Below are positions 24,801 to 34,700 of a stretch of DNA of 50,711 bases, piece after piece (position 1 is the first letter of the stretch; each line of letters starts with the position of its first letter). The notes beneath the pieces are model-generated. The model was not told the DNA's origin and made no database searches. It saw only the letters and a program-made list of their open reading frames with translations. The position numbers were made by a program, and so were the translations under genes. Source of the DNA: a bacterium (lineage in GTDB: Bacteria; Margulisbacteria; Marinamargulisbacteria; JABIPA01); the NCBI GenBank assembly GCA_018698675.1, contig JABIPA010000008.1, positions 1-50,711 of the forward strand, read 5' to 3'.

Positions 24801-27211
24801 AAAATGGTAATCATACATTTAATACAGTAGCGGAGGCAGCAAATGAAGCGCTTATAGCAGCATTCGAAACTCAAGAAGAAAAAGAATGGTTAACAAAAGA
24901 CGATATTAACCGACAATATTTAAGGGCTATGGATATTGGGGACCCAGCCACGGGAGTGGCTCCTAATAGAGACTCTATAGCAAAACATATTGAAGTAGTG
25001 ACATTTGGTTCCCTTCAAGATGATGATTTATTTGAACAATTTGAACGAGCTGTATCTGAAGATCCTCATGACATGGATTCTTTAATGCGCTTTTTGGATC
25101 CCTTATCTACCTATTGTTTAGAGCTACTTCTGTATGCAAAAAAAATAACGATTTCAGAAAAATTCGTAGAAAATATGAAAGTCGAAATTGATAGGAAAGA
25201 TATTGATGCGGCCAAACATCTAAAAAACCTTCTTTTTGATAAATTGGAGAGGAGAATGCATGGCGAGTTCAAGGTATTGGCTGAACAAATCGGGTCTGAA
25301 CATGTTCCGGGTACATTGTCTGACGCGGACTTTAAGGCCAGTATTTTAGATAATTCAATATATCAACGATTAAATAAATTAAGAAAGTTAGGCGAATCTG
25401 CTTTTGGGTATGTGGATAACCCGTTGAGTCCTGAAGATAAAGCTAATGATTCAAGAATATTTTTTGATACCTTGGATGAATTAATGCAAAGGTGCCTGGA
25501 AAAAGAAAAGCAAGTCCTAGAAAACCAAGCGGATAAATATATTCGAATTCTAAATGATAGATTAAAATCTGACGTGCTTGGTGCAAAAAAATCTGGAAAT
25601 GCGCGAGCAGCGATGGAGAAAGCTATTCAACATGCTATCGACGAGGCTTACCTAGGCTGGAATGGCATGGAAGCCTTTCCTGTTGAAGTAACAGTGAGTA
25701 CTCCTGAGTGGAATGACGCGTATAAATTGAAATACGGTGTCGAGTTTTCTGAAGATAATAGTTTTGACGATATTGCTCTTCGAGAAAGTGTTGCGCGTGC
25801 AAAATTTGAGCCATATATCAATGCGTTAGAAGAAAAATTACTAAAATTATCGCCTCCAACCGGGGACGTGAAAAAAGTTTTGGATGCGGCGACGATTTAT
25901 TCTGAATTAGTTAAGCGATCATTTAAAAGTCCGTCGGATCCTATGCCGGCTGTAGAAGTTATGAGAATGAAAAAGGAAATGGAATCGGCGATTGATTTGT
26001 TGAATGATCGTATTGGCTTAGAAACCTGGGATAGCGCTGAATCGAAAGCACATGTTACAAGCCAAAATAGAAAGTTAAAGAAAGCGAAACAAGCGTATAA
26101 TCGATTTTGCGAAGTGCAAGGAATTGTATCCAAATTTGCAATTGATACGCCTCTTATGGGTCTTTATGATGCAATGGTTGATGATGGTTTGTTTATTAAC
26201 GCAGATGGAACGTTTAAGGCGCATTTGCCAACAAGGGATAATCCTGTGATTATTCGTCAATTTAAAGAAAAACTTAAGGCAGCTTATGTAAATGGATTGA
26301 ATTTGGTGAGTGATGTTGAAATTACAGATGCGTTTGCTTTAACCATACTCAATAAATTGAGAAGAGCGTATGACTTTTCAACAAGTAGAGAGGCTTTGGT
26401 AGATTCTGGGCAATCTTTACCACCACACCCTAACCCGAGTGTAGCCGCTAATAGAGCTGTCCATAGAGAATCGTTTGGAATTAAAGATAGAGTAAATGCA
26501 TCTACGGTATTAATGTGTGCGGAACGTGTGTTTAATGAATTTGATGAACTAATGGATACGAGGGTTGCCACTGTTGGGAGTTACACATTTGCCGATTCAG
26601 CGCCTCCAACCAACATTAGATTATGGCAAAATGGGGAAACTTGGGAACCAGGGATACTTACGGGGATTTTGGATAGAACACGCCGTGTTGAGCCTAATAT
26701 GGGAAAACCATTAAGAACGAAGGACGAACAAGATGCCTTTGATTTAGATAAGAACAATCGAACTAAACAATTAATTAGGGCATTATATAGAGGGAATGCA
26801 TTGTCTGCGGCAATTGAAGTTGTTAATAAACCAGTGGCTGCAAGAAACGCTGAGGCATTATTGGACAACCTTCAGCATTATGGGTCTGATTCGTTTAAGA
26901 AGTTTTTGTCGAATGCTAGGTATGGAGATGGCTCTGGCGGGGATAAGTTTGTAGCTTCATTTTTTGAAACAAACCATATTCCTGCTGATAAATATGGCGT
27001 CGGAACTGCGAATGATTTTTTAAATTACGTATTTGATAGCGCAAAAGAAGTATCGTTTTATGGAGAACCTTCCGATTTAGGGTACTATAGAGACATGTGC
27101 CGAGAGGCCGACAGGGCGAAGAGAGATCTTATGATTCAGAGGCAGATTGAAGCCGATTTTTTAGTATCTCTAAATCGACTCGAAAATAGGTACTCGAATG
27201 TGACACCTTAA
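18887..27211 (+). CDS. Giant 2,774-residue ankyrin-containing helical protein
   Basis: AGGAG at 18873-18877 lies nine bases before ATG 18887. There is no signal peptide. Residues 1-150 are Ser/Pro/Thr-rich and look disordered. About 190-670 hold degenerate ankyrin-like repeats, clearest at 520-600 with NSILHLAMAKQRSEIVEGIL, LPAHIAAETGNADLLILCL and GNTVVHAAFECM. About 860-970 is acidic low complexity (VSEDEEDDEGES). From about 980 to the end the chain is almost wholly charged alpha helix. Near 2422 there is LYDAMVDDGLFINADGTF, a motif like those repeated in the giant at 28767-50711. An ankyrin domain on a giant protein suggests binding to other proteins, possibly of a host. The enzyme activity, if any, is unknown. 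Confidence 0.85.
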   Translation: MDCGGVGRGSNLGNEVASLKFNGSENRTGSSKTRHTAVPLDQTSVENNVRRTLSLPSFSRDQLINFMKNLIENTLDSIFKGVMSNRTGGMTIPVTSVKKASVPVLLEEAPLADTSHNNGILPENDSSGKEDEHRPPSPSETKISSFVVPHASQSAPENSSTVSEKDKKLRMLDAINVRNEGGEFEFKITPSIRHDLLDLALTSTELDILKVVKEIFISRGDGAGLSYIAEKNLKDCRVSKDELKQTFLTVVNNGDLESLEALFNGPFNPEKKTNVPFTAGMPGLLPKTYVKSTFKPIFEMDGQDLGENSVLFEALKLASNSKDGHTFECLIKQVADETKYNPSNKFKKFMQITANLASLAECVSQNGREDVFDSFMRTEPWGDNPNKAPLLELMMFSIAEKAKDKSSDTSVLITNLECLLTAGSFSPGEPVAVFDKIIFSGNSDVLKCFMGKSGVLDLKMKGMSSLLKDKLKMVLAESGKQEDASEEGSSFSHGNNLVESASVIATLIRAGGNVDDIDSDRNSILHLAMAKQRSEIVEGILIGMPDLNLGQNTSQKLPAHIAAETGNADLLILCLDSAGKGDIGALLNILSCKDNGGNTVVHAAFECMKPEELDKLLDYLSPHLGAAKRFESGTVKHLFLNLLQYKNDEGFIPFDLALKCQDEITAKACLYMKDSNLACVKQDSFFNEDRYKGCGAINSAFAKLDDEEGSWTLVTGLTPLDGKDDVIEPKDGELAELNKDTNDLVKKLFQLIEIIDASAADSVDKAKSYFLEAGSGESGNKFALEMALKLEAQYTELGKSIPQGVLFAKQALTNGEILVDDNDKIVPADNASSNVRKISLLRYFSDFEVPQIREMPIDHEEVRHDGADLMIGAGTFGIDFSGRGSKHRRYEDRGDSDQEEGSANFDFQGGHIDGRRVVFSGNSIPARDGVASVSEDDISVDLDQVGPMLNDVDSVSDGSVSEDEEDDEGESWRHVSGEGDFLDFLDDEITYLNDKNVIADLENALFADNEQSIEKVGTAYLQLKREWDKLQKIDQSIRTNPDFSPELYPKNFNGRVKRMVPLCIRLFEDVKALGDRASGPDVQLLQQDAEILYHEILIKRVFLEGGFKKKLSNIRDTKVNTGVLDSFSNKVDAILANSRVSILDPVNLESLTDYKTSQDAIDSLVSREIDGLPLETLKANFRGFSSDSFDQLGAVVVAKRQALNVQDEVDMGMVKATVEVLAPILKFEEDETNPDKGQYTFSSDFEAALQTYIDGKGEADGTWRDVRSENATYDECVLEFIQSKLEGVPSDVADTVAAFIANKYIHGPFRGLRVEEAFKILESKVDILRSAVTADIKTEYIKQVKEKFETLTNDAENGINDKSDAFSVSNDISSKKFKELEDILIGDDFADTFKILLSQLKKPLSERPTNLNKRIKDHILFLSQKYVDRLGSVIIEYDEALKGVSSEVVSDDEKEQAKDGLVQLADDRLNAFEMCMTGDLFRESGVIQTAYDKEVDGQCRDIENAYIDSLKDIDFDAPDYEEMELDEDMELDEDIIGFRENYPPSFESLFDFTNLEDSMTQFNALISREPNDPIAGKLSNLKASLDAKVSRSVTRLKEARDIAKQEFYDLKEEREAEFELRLDFATTQLIFEAEVGFGFIMAELNSHDSAVKSYDDLELELRARFLKLYPENFSESDAIKPIIDAAKDYKKPALEDDIIDSNVIEQNKRVSDDMDSKRQVFENLLSNKLNDFEAAAERALLALSDVIDDGFQVSVDAGFLFGSLGSAMSSSGAMNVNTFDKPRNYTVGFSEWKLHWKESKAGDLETFNTNTLANFPDSIRTKFSKKAMGKVEAKTRLAKIFMDVRGDVREAKLEAEIKRVETAQRRREILLRLKDEYAELMKKSVDEFTAYGLRYVDSQLNLQRGYYPLKNFIGLLERFNSAKKAKLDELKKIELVDRRAFIRDEDVDWLSDVFDNVLDSIDSDNKLEKDKENGNHTFNTVAEAANEALIAAFETQEEKEWLTKDDINRQYLRAMDIGDPATGVAPNRDSIAKHIEVVTFGSLQDDDLFEQFERAVSEDPHDMDSLMRFLDPLSTYCLELLLYAKKITISEKFVENMKVEIDRKDIDAAKHLKNLLFDKLERRMHGEFKVLAEQIGSEHVPGTLSDADFKASILDNSIYQRLNKLRKLGESAFGYVDNPLSPEDKANDSRIFFDTLDELMQRCLEKEKQVLENQADKYIRILNDRLKSDVLGAKKSGNARAAMEKAIQHAIDEAYLGWNGMEAFPVEVTVSTPEWNDAYKLKYGVEFSEDNSFDDIALRESVARAKFEPYINALEEKLLKLSPPTGDVKKVLDAATIYSELVKRSFKSPSDPMPAVEVMRMKKEMESAIDLLNDRIGLETWDSAESKAHVTSQNRKLKKAKQAYNRFCEVQGIVSKFAIDTPLMGLYDAMVDDGLFINADGTFKAHLPTRDNPVIIRQFKEKLKAAYVNGLNLVSDVEITDAFALTILNKLRRAYDFSTSREALVDSGQSLPPHPNPSVAANRAVHRESFGIKDRVNASTVLMCAERVFNEFDELMDTRVATVGSYTFADSAPPTNIRLWQNGETWEPGILTGILDRTRRVEPNMGKPLRTKDEQDAFDLDKNNRTKQLIRALYRGNALSAAIEVVNKPVAARNAEALLDNLQHYGSDSFKKFLSNARYGDGSGGDKFVASFFETNHIPADKYGVGTANDFLNYVFDSAKEVSFYGEPSDLGYYRDMCREADRAKRDLMIQRQIEADFLVSLNRLENRYSNVTP
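23453..23488 (+). repeat. In-frame perfect 18-bp tandem duplication
   Basis: ATGGAACTTGATGAGGAT occurs twice in a row inside the ankyrin giant, encoding MELDED twice (residues 1523-1534). It looks like a recent slippage event in an acidic stretch. Confidence 0.9.
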
Positions 27212-27271
27212 CCAGTGTTTTTTTCTTAGGAGGTTATAGCGTACTGAAGGGGAATATATTAGAATTGGTGT

Positions 27272-27305
27272 TTGTTTTAATACTATATTTGTTTTAATAC
27301 TATAT
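27272..27305 (+). repeat. Perfect 17-bp tandem duplication in a promoter region
   Basis: TTGTTTTAATACTATAT occurs twice back to back, 45 bp upstream of the gene at 27350. Each unit carries a -35-like TTGTTT and -10-like TAATAC/TACTAT, so copy number could change promoter strength. The rest of the 138-bp gap (27212-27349) has a T-run at 27218-27224 and an AGGAGG at 27228-27233 with no start codon after it. Confidence 0.85.
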
Positions 27306-27349
27306 ATTAAGGGACTCACATAAGGTGTTACTCCCATTGAGGAATTTAA

Positions 27350-27970
27350 ATGTCTTTTGGTACCGATAATAAGTTAAAAAACCCCATACTTTGTAAATGT
27401 AGTCAGGACGTTGAAAGCGATTTAAGATCTAGCTTTTATGCCGTTCCTGAGCCTGAATTCGAATTGGATTTTTCTAAAGTTTTTGAATCAGATAAAAAAA
27501 CTCTTGAGCATGATTTTGTTAAAGAGGTTCTTTCTCAACCTGAATTTTTAAAGGCGATGCAAGATTCTGTTTTAATTAAAAAGCAAATATTTTCTGGTGT
27601 GCATGAACGATTAGTCACAATAGAAGATGTTCTTCATCAATGGATATTGGCAAAAAGAAATAAATACAGGCATAACCCAGACTTTTATAACTTACCGCAG
27701 TCGGATCGTAAACGAGTACAACATCAATGGACCGATTATTTTGACTATGTATTACATTTATTGCAAAAGCGAGCCGTTTTAAATGTTAGGAATGCTGGCG
27801 AATTTGCCGTTTATAGCTATATTTTAGAGATGAAAGGGACTGGGATTTCGGACGAGAAATTAAAAGAAGTGTCATTGCAAATGATTTTTGAATTGTATCG
27901 GTATCATCCTTTATTAGATGAAGCGAAACATAATTTTAATTTGTATTTTGATGCAATGTTTATGAAATGA
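27350..27970 (+). CDS. Hypothetical protein between the two giant genes
   Basis: 206 residues with GAGGAA seven bases before the ATG. It is soluble and mostly helical, with aromatic and charged residues (WILAKRNKYRHNPDFYNLP, then VQHQWTDYFDYVLHLL). No known motif was found. It follows the ankyrin giant on the same strand after 138 bp, and its last 11 bases overlap the convergent gene at 27960-28742. Its place next to a giant gene makes a chaperone or accessory role conceivable, but nothing in the sequence proves this. Confidence 0.7.
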   Translation: MSFGTDNKLKNPILCKCSQDVESDLRSSFYAVPEPEFELDFSKVFESDKKTLEHDFVKEVLSQPEFLKAMQDSVLIKKQIFSGVHERLVTIEDVLHQWILAKRNKYRHNPDFYNLPQSDRKRVQHQWTDYFDYVLHLLQKRAVLNVRNAGEFAVYSYILEMKGTGISDEKLKEVSLQMIFELYRYHPLLDEAKHNFNLYFDAMFMK

Positions 27971-28742
27971 TTTCTGTTTTTTGAGCTTCTTTTTCTGATT
28001 TTGAAAACGCATACTTTAAACGGTTTCCGTAATCTTTTTCACTATGATACTGAAGCGTTTGTAACAATTTTATGTAGTGCCTATTTAGTTCGAAGTTTTT
28101 AATTTTTCCCAAAATTCCAGCGATGACGTAAAGAGGACAGTTACTAATAAAAATTGCCGTTTCTTTTTCATTTTTACAGTGTGAACATAATTCGATTAAT
28201 CGGACAAATATTCCATTCATTTCTGTTTTCCAATAAGGAAATTCATCAAGGAACAATGACGTATATGAAAGGTCAAAGAGGATTCTTTCGGTAAATGTAT
28301 CATTTGTTATTACGTCACTCGTTTGGGCAGATAGTGTTGTTTTTATATGTTTTACGAATAGGTCGAATAGATTGATTTTTATTTCAAATTGGTCAACCGT
28401 GTGGAAAAATTTAAGTAGGCTTGAGGACCTTTTTTTATTGTCGGGTAATGCGATTAATGATGTTAATTTTTCTTCATATAAGGGTGATAGCCAGTTTTTT
28501 CCCTTTTTGGAGGGGTGGCACATTATTTTTTTTGATTGTGGTGAAAAATTGTAGTTAGGAATACGGGATGTTAGGGTTTGAATTGTGGAAATATGGCGTG
28601 TGACATAAATATTTTGAATTGGACTGTTTTCCGCTTCACATTCCTGAAATAAAGTTTCGAAAAAGGCATGGTCATAATCGGATAATGAATCGTTTGACTT
28701 GGTTATAGATTGCTTCGTGTTTGTGTTTATCATTTTACTCAT
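27960..28742 (-). CDS. Hypothetical helical protein downstream of the colossal gene
   Basis: 260 residues, soluble, mostly helical, with several Cys/His residues (LIELCSHCKNEKE) but no full metal motif. No family is recognised. It starts 24 bp after the stop of the giant gene on the same strand, so read-through is possible. However, its own TATAAT lies over the ATG at 28742, and transcription from it would begin at the internal ATG 28733, giving a protein three residues shorter. The weak AGAG before 28742 does not decide between them. The 3' end overlaps the gene at 27350-27970 by 11 bp tail to tail. Confidence 0.7.
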   Translation of the reverse strand: MSKMINTNTKQSITKSNDSLSDYDHAFFETLFQECEAENSPIQNIYVTRHISTIQTLTSRIPNYNFSPQSKKIMCHPSKKGKNWLSPLYEEKLTSLIALPDNKKRSSSLLKFFHTVDQFEIKINLFDLFVKHIKTTLSAQTSDVITNDTFTERILFDLSYTSLFLDEFPYWKTEMNGIFVRLIELCSHCKNEKETAIFISNCPLYVIAGILGKIKNFELNRHYIKLLQTLQYHSEKDYGNRLKYAFSKSEKEAQKTEIIS

Positions 28743-28770
28743 TATAAACTCTATTTTATTTTGTTGTTAA
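28741..28770 (-). promoter_or_regulatory. Promoter at the end of the giant gene
   Basis: Minus strand TTAACA (28765-28770), an 18-bp spacer, and a perfect TATAAT (28741-28746). The -35 overlaps the stop codon of the giant gene. Transcription would start near 28734, next to the in-frame ATG at 28733, which again implies a leaderless mRNA. Confidence 0.55.
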
Positions 28771-31700
28771 TGGGTCTTCTCGGACTCTACATATGAATGA
28801 GATGCAGAGTGACTAAGGTCCAGCCATTTTATATCGCTTCCTGCATCTGATCTAGATGTTGGTGGTGTCGCGGTAATATCTACCATCGATTGTAAAAACT
28901 TGAGTAGGTTTCCATCAGATGAAAATTGGTCTCTGGCAGAAGAAATAGAGTCTTTTACATCAAGTGTATTTAGTCTTTCTAAATTAAACTGTTCTTCCAT
29001 TAAACTTGGGTCTCGCCCATGGATAATACTTTTTAGTCTGTTTTCAATTTCGGTTTCGTTAAAGTAGGTGAGCCGTTTATTTTTTCCAAAGCGTGCTTCT
29101 ATTTCATCATTGATTCTTTCTTTTAAATTTAGTCGGTCAATATGACCTTGGATAAATACTGTATTGCCACTCTGAAAAAGACCGCTTAAAGCACATAGCC
29201 ATTCTTGATTAGGGGTTTTTTCCGTCTTGTTTTTTTCAACTACTGTTCCTAGATCTGTCAGTATGGATAATGTTAATTTTATTTTTTCGATATGTTTATG
29301 CCTGTAAATGGAAAGTAAACGCGTATTAATATCTGCTCGGTCGTGAGCAGATATTATTGCTTCTGGAATATCGGTAAGGTCAGATGCGTCCGTCCATTTT
29401 GCGGTTGGTAGTTTTTCTTTTGTTAGATATCCGTTGTTGATAAGCGTTTGTTCTACGTGATTGCTTATATCCGTGGAAGGTTTTGATACATCAATATCAT
29501 CTTCAGGTATCTTGTATGTTAGGTGAGGATAGTCTTCTGTAAAATCTGTCATTAACTCGTTGTAACTTGAACCTGCTTCGAATCCAGTGGATGTGAGAGG
29601 TAATGATTCAACAAATGAGTTTAAGTAGTCTGAATCAAACGAGTCATTTCTGTAAAAGAGAGAATGAATAAATTTAAAATCATGAGTGGCCGTTAAGAAA
29701 TTATGATCTATGCAGCTTTTTTGTAAGTCTTTGTAAGACGTATATCGTTCGTTTAAGGGTTTTAGCGACGCAGCTGATTCCGGAAGAGAAAATGCTAATG
29801 CGATAGTCTCATCGGAGTTAATACCTGTATTAACTGTTAGTAAATCGGGCTGGACTGAGTACACTGATGTTATTTTAGTTATGAGAGATGGTTTAGCTAA
29901 ACCTTGTTTGATTAAGCTGTTTGCCGCAAGCATGATTGTTAAGAAACTTCCGTTAGTTTCGTCCAATAGATGTTTTATTTCTGGAGGTTTGGAATCGTTG
30001 GATAGCTGAGCTATTTTCATTAATGATTCTCTTGCGGTGGATACTCCGTCATGAAGGACGTCTATGTCTTCGGATCCTAAATTGGTTAACCTATTTTCGT
30101 CATTCGGGATTATTTTTGTTCTTGAAACTAACATTTTTAAATGAAGTTTCTCTAATGTGTACTCGTGTTCTGGTGTATTTGTTATTTCTTGAAACTGAGG
30201 GCGAACTTCTGAATACAAATTTAATATGGTTTCGTTTAACATCGTTTGTTTTTGTTTTAATTTATTTAGGGTTGTTTCTAAATTATTTTTTGCAGTGGCG
30301 TGAGTCGCTATTTTAATCTCGTTTTTGATGCTTGATATCTCTGTTTGATTGCTTATGGCTTGCCTTAAACTTTCTTCAATTACCTGTCCTGTAACTTGAG
30401 ATTGTTTTCTATCTTGTTCGTTTAATGACTTAGATTGTAAAACTGGTTTTTGTGTCATCATTTGGATATAGAATGCTTTTGCTTCTTTGGATAGATTTGG
30501 GTTCGTAAGGTATTCGATATGGGCGGTCGTTGGTCTGTTAAGTAATCTGTCTTTTACTAGTAGAGCATGTTCGGTTAGCTTGTCTAAATCTGATTGAACT
30601 TCTTTTATTTGCTTTGTTGTTAATTTAATTGTTTTTGTTTCGCCGGGTTTTGGGTCCGTAGTTTTTATTGTTTTTAGAATAGCATGTAGATGCGTCCATT
30701 CAACTTTACCTGCAATAACAAGAAGATCTTCGTCTACTACATCCGATTTTTTAAGTGTTTCAAAAATAGCAGTGGCTTCTTCTGGTGTAATTAATTGTCG
30801 TTTTTCATAGTCTTTGGGAGCTGAAGATAATGCAAGAACAGTTAACTTCATTCTATCTTTCATAACGTCATAGAGCATATGTTCTGTACTTAATACCTGA
30901 GATTCATTTTTTGCATATAAATATGGCATTAAGGCATGTTTTCCGTTCATATGGCTTTCGTCGTAACGGTATAGAACCTGTGGCATAAATTCATTTAATG
31001 ATGAAAGCGCTGTTTTCATTTTCGAATGCTTTTTGTTTAAGGTATCTAAAATCCATTGTTTTTGTTGTTCGTTTAGATCGCTGTTTTTCCAATCGATGGC
31101 TTCTATACTTTTTGGAAGTGGAAACATTATTTGGCCATTTTGTATGAGACCATTTTCTTTTAGTATTCCCATAATTTCGCCTAAGTTTTTTTCGAACAGA
31201 ATATTATCTGTTGTTGCTTCCGGTGGATTTATAACCATTCCATCAACTATTTGTAAGTCGAACGTTTTACTAGCTTCTTCAGCAAGTGCTAGTTGGAATT
31301 GATTTTCAACATTTTTCATTGTTTTTAAGTGAGAGACCAATTCCTGACTCATTTTTTGTAGTTTATTTGTATCTGTACTTATTCCAATTGAACGCAAAGC
31401 ATGTGTCATTTTTTGAAGCAATAGGTCGTCGCTAATTGAAATATTTAGCTGACTATCTTCGTTTATAAATTCGTTTGGCATTTGAGATAGGTAATGAATG
31501 AATCTAGCACCTTCTGTGTGAGGAATAGTGATGTTGATATCATTTGCTATGCTGATTATTGATTCTGCATTAAGGGTTGTGTTGATACGAGCGAGTGGCT
31601 CTCCTGTTTTTGAAAGAAGTGGAGATTCACCTTTTGTAAGGTGTTTTTTCCAGAACGACTTATCTTTTTTAGAAATACCTGTAAATGTTACGATATTATC

Positions 31701-34700
31701 TGTGTCGTTTTTGGAACGGGTGGATGTGTAGCTCGTAATTTCGTCAAAAAGCCATGTGAGGTCGTGATGGCTATTGGTGAGGTGAGCGATAAATTGTTGT
31801 AGTGTCCGTTGTAACGGTTTGTTCTCGTTTGTTATTGAATGGCTATATAACTCCGTGAATCTGTTTTTGAAGCTATCTTCTCGTCTACGTCTTAATATAA
31901 GCCCTTTTCTTGATTTCATTATCGTATCAAACACGTCACCTAAGATTGATTGTGTGTCGTCATTTAGGATGCTTGGATTTGATAGGAATCCTTTTTTCTT
32001 TTCTATATCATCGATATCAACTAGCGTGTCGATTCTTTCTTTGTTTTTAGACACTTCTTCATTTACTTCTGCTTCAATATTTCTTTCGACATCGGCGATA
32101 ATTAATTTTTTTAGGAATTGACGCTCTTCCGTATTTTTCGTCAGATAAAGTTCTCTATGTGTGCGAAGGGAATGGTTCATCAATTGAGGGAAAAGAGGTG
32201 TTTTCGTATTGTCATGTTTTTGTAAGGTTTGTAATAACGATACATTGAATTTGCCATTATTTACTGACATTACCGATTTTAACATCGAGAGTCGAAGACC
32301 CTTTTTCCCATTTTGTTCTATGCTTTCTAAGAATTTTGAGTTTGCAATTTTTGTAATTAGCGTTTCATGTTTTTCTGTCCATTTAGGCGATTCTATCGTT
32401 AAGTTTCGGGTATAGGTATTTAATAATGCGTCTATTTTTTCTTCGTCTAAATAAGAGGCTATAGACTCTACTCGCTTTAACCATAGGCCTGGTTCAATCG
32501 CTGTTTCTTGAACAAGTTCCAGATACAAATTGTCGATTATTTTTTGTTTAGCCATCGATTCTTCTATGCTTGTATCCTCTGTGGTTGCTTCGCTGATGAG
32601 TCCACTTCCAATGAGTTGTTCAAGACGGTTTCTAGATTCTCCCTGTTTTACGTGACTTAAAAATGCCATTGTTTCTGTCGATGACCAACTTAATGGAGGG
32701 ACAGATGCTGTTAAGTTTTCCTGACCATAGGCTAAACCTATAAGGAGCTCGGTTCTTTTCTTTTCGGAGTTATATATGATTCTTAGTTGATCATCTAACC
32801 ATAAAAGATCTCTTGAGCCTTCTGGTTTATTAATTTCGTCCATGACGCTTGTTAAATTTGATGCTGATTTTTTGGATACAGTTTCTAACAAGGTGTCGTA
32901 GCTTTCTCTTAACTCTGTGTTTTCAGAGCCATGAGCAGCTTCTCGAAGATTTTGTACGTCGATTAATGTTTGTTTTGAGGTATTTGTAAATGTTCCAGAT
33001 ACAGTTAGTTCGGAACGCAGTGACTGAAGCGCCTGTAAGGGTTTCATTTGATTTTCTAAATGTTGAAGCTCCTCAGCACTTGCCGTTGTGAGCATTGATT
33101 GAATACGACCTTGTAGAGATGCTGTTGATGATAAGTAATTGTGCTCTACGGTTACATCATGACTTAGCCGATGTGTCACTTCAAAGATCTCTCTTGCGTA
33201 TGTAATTAAGTGTTGTGTTTGAGGTGTTGAATCAGCGATACCCCAAGATAGTAGGGCGGCTTCAACATCAGCATCTGTTTTTAGATAATCAGCATTATTA
33301 GTCAAATCTGTGGATAGATGTGCATATACAATCAATGGTTCTAGGGCCGTTAAAAGATCGTCCAAATCAGGACCTTCTTCGTAATCTTGTACCGTTGTAA
33401 GGTACTCGTTTAGGGCGTCTTTAGACTCGAAGGCAGGGTGGCTGTTTTTAGCCATATGTTCGAGCAATGCGATGAGATATGACTGTTTTAAGTCATCCAG
33501 TGCATCGGTGATTGAAGGCCCTTCGTTTACCGATAATGCGAGTTGGATGTCCTGTATTAATTCGTTTTCTAATAATTCTCCAGAAGAGTTTAGATATTTT
33601 TCGTTTAGCTTTCCGTTTGCATCGACGATATTTGTGTCGAATAGTTGAGGGGCGTTGGGAGAGGCATCTCTGTCGAGTGTCCACTCTGCAGCGATTGAGA
33701 CCATTTGGTTTTTGATTCGTTTTTCTATAATCGTTCGTTGAATCATCGGTTGGCTGTTTGTAATGACTTGGTTTAAGGCAAGTGAATCCGGGTTTTTTTG
33801 TATGCCTAATGCTTTGAACGGGCCAAATATTGCTGAAACAGCTTGTCCTAATATGCTATATGGACTGTGAGTAATAAATGTATGTATCGTTGATTTTAAC
33901 TTTAGCCGTTCTTGGCTATTCGTGCTTGTGTTTAGCTTGTTTAAGGTAGAAATGAGCTCAGCAAATAGTGGGCGCGGCTCTAAGTTTTGTTTAATAAATT
34001 GGATGGCTGTAGCTTCGCTCATTGAGGCTGTTGATTTATGGATACACTCATTTAGAAAATCTTGAATATTTTTTTGGGCAGCGGCATTAACTAAGTCGTC
34101 CGTTTTGGAAATTCTTGAAAAGAATTTTTTAGCGAAATCTAAAATACCTAAGCCTTGGAGCCTATCTACGATCGCATCGTTTGTTAGTCCATTTGTATCA
34201 ATGCCTTCTTGATTTAGAATGGCTTTGTACAATGCTTGTATTAATATGGCTTCGTCGGCCGTGTTTAGCGAATAACTTGGCGGTATGCTTGATGAACGTG
34301 TCATCATTGATGTTTCTTCTAAAATCTCGAACCAATTGTCAATTGTATTAACAATTACTTCATGTGGAATACCAGTACTATTTAATTTTGAAACAATTGA
34401 TGCTTTTTGAAGTTTAATGGGGTCCAATGGTTTTTCAAGAAGATGTTTTAGGTCTTTGTGTTGAATGAGTTGATCGAACATTAATGGATACTTTTCGCCA
34501 ATTTTTGTTAGTTTTTCTATGATTTCAAAATGGGATCCAGGATCATTTAAAACATCGGCATATGCGGATAAATCTTTTGGGATATCTCCGGTATGCGCCA
34601 ATGTAGATAGGATAGTTGATGGCGCTAATCTATTAGGTAACGATGACCCTAGTCCATTTCGGATGAGGTGTTGCGACAACCTTATTTTTGTTTCTTTGCG

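Noticed and set aside
27201-27224. Possible intrinsic terminator after the ankyrin giant (ACAC/GTGT stem then seven T)
   Set aside because: The stem is only four base pairs with an 8-nt loop, too weak to call.
27228-27233. Perfect AGGAGG ribosome binding site
   Set aside because: No ATG, GTG or TTG follows at a useful distance, so no gene can be assigned to it.
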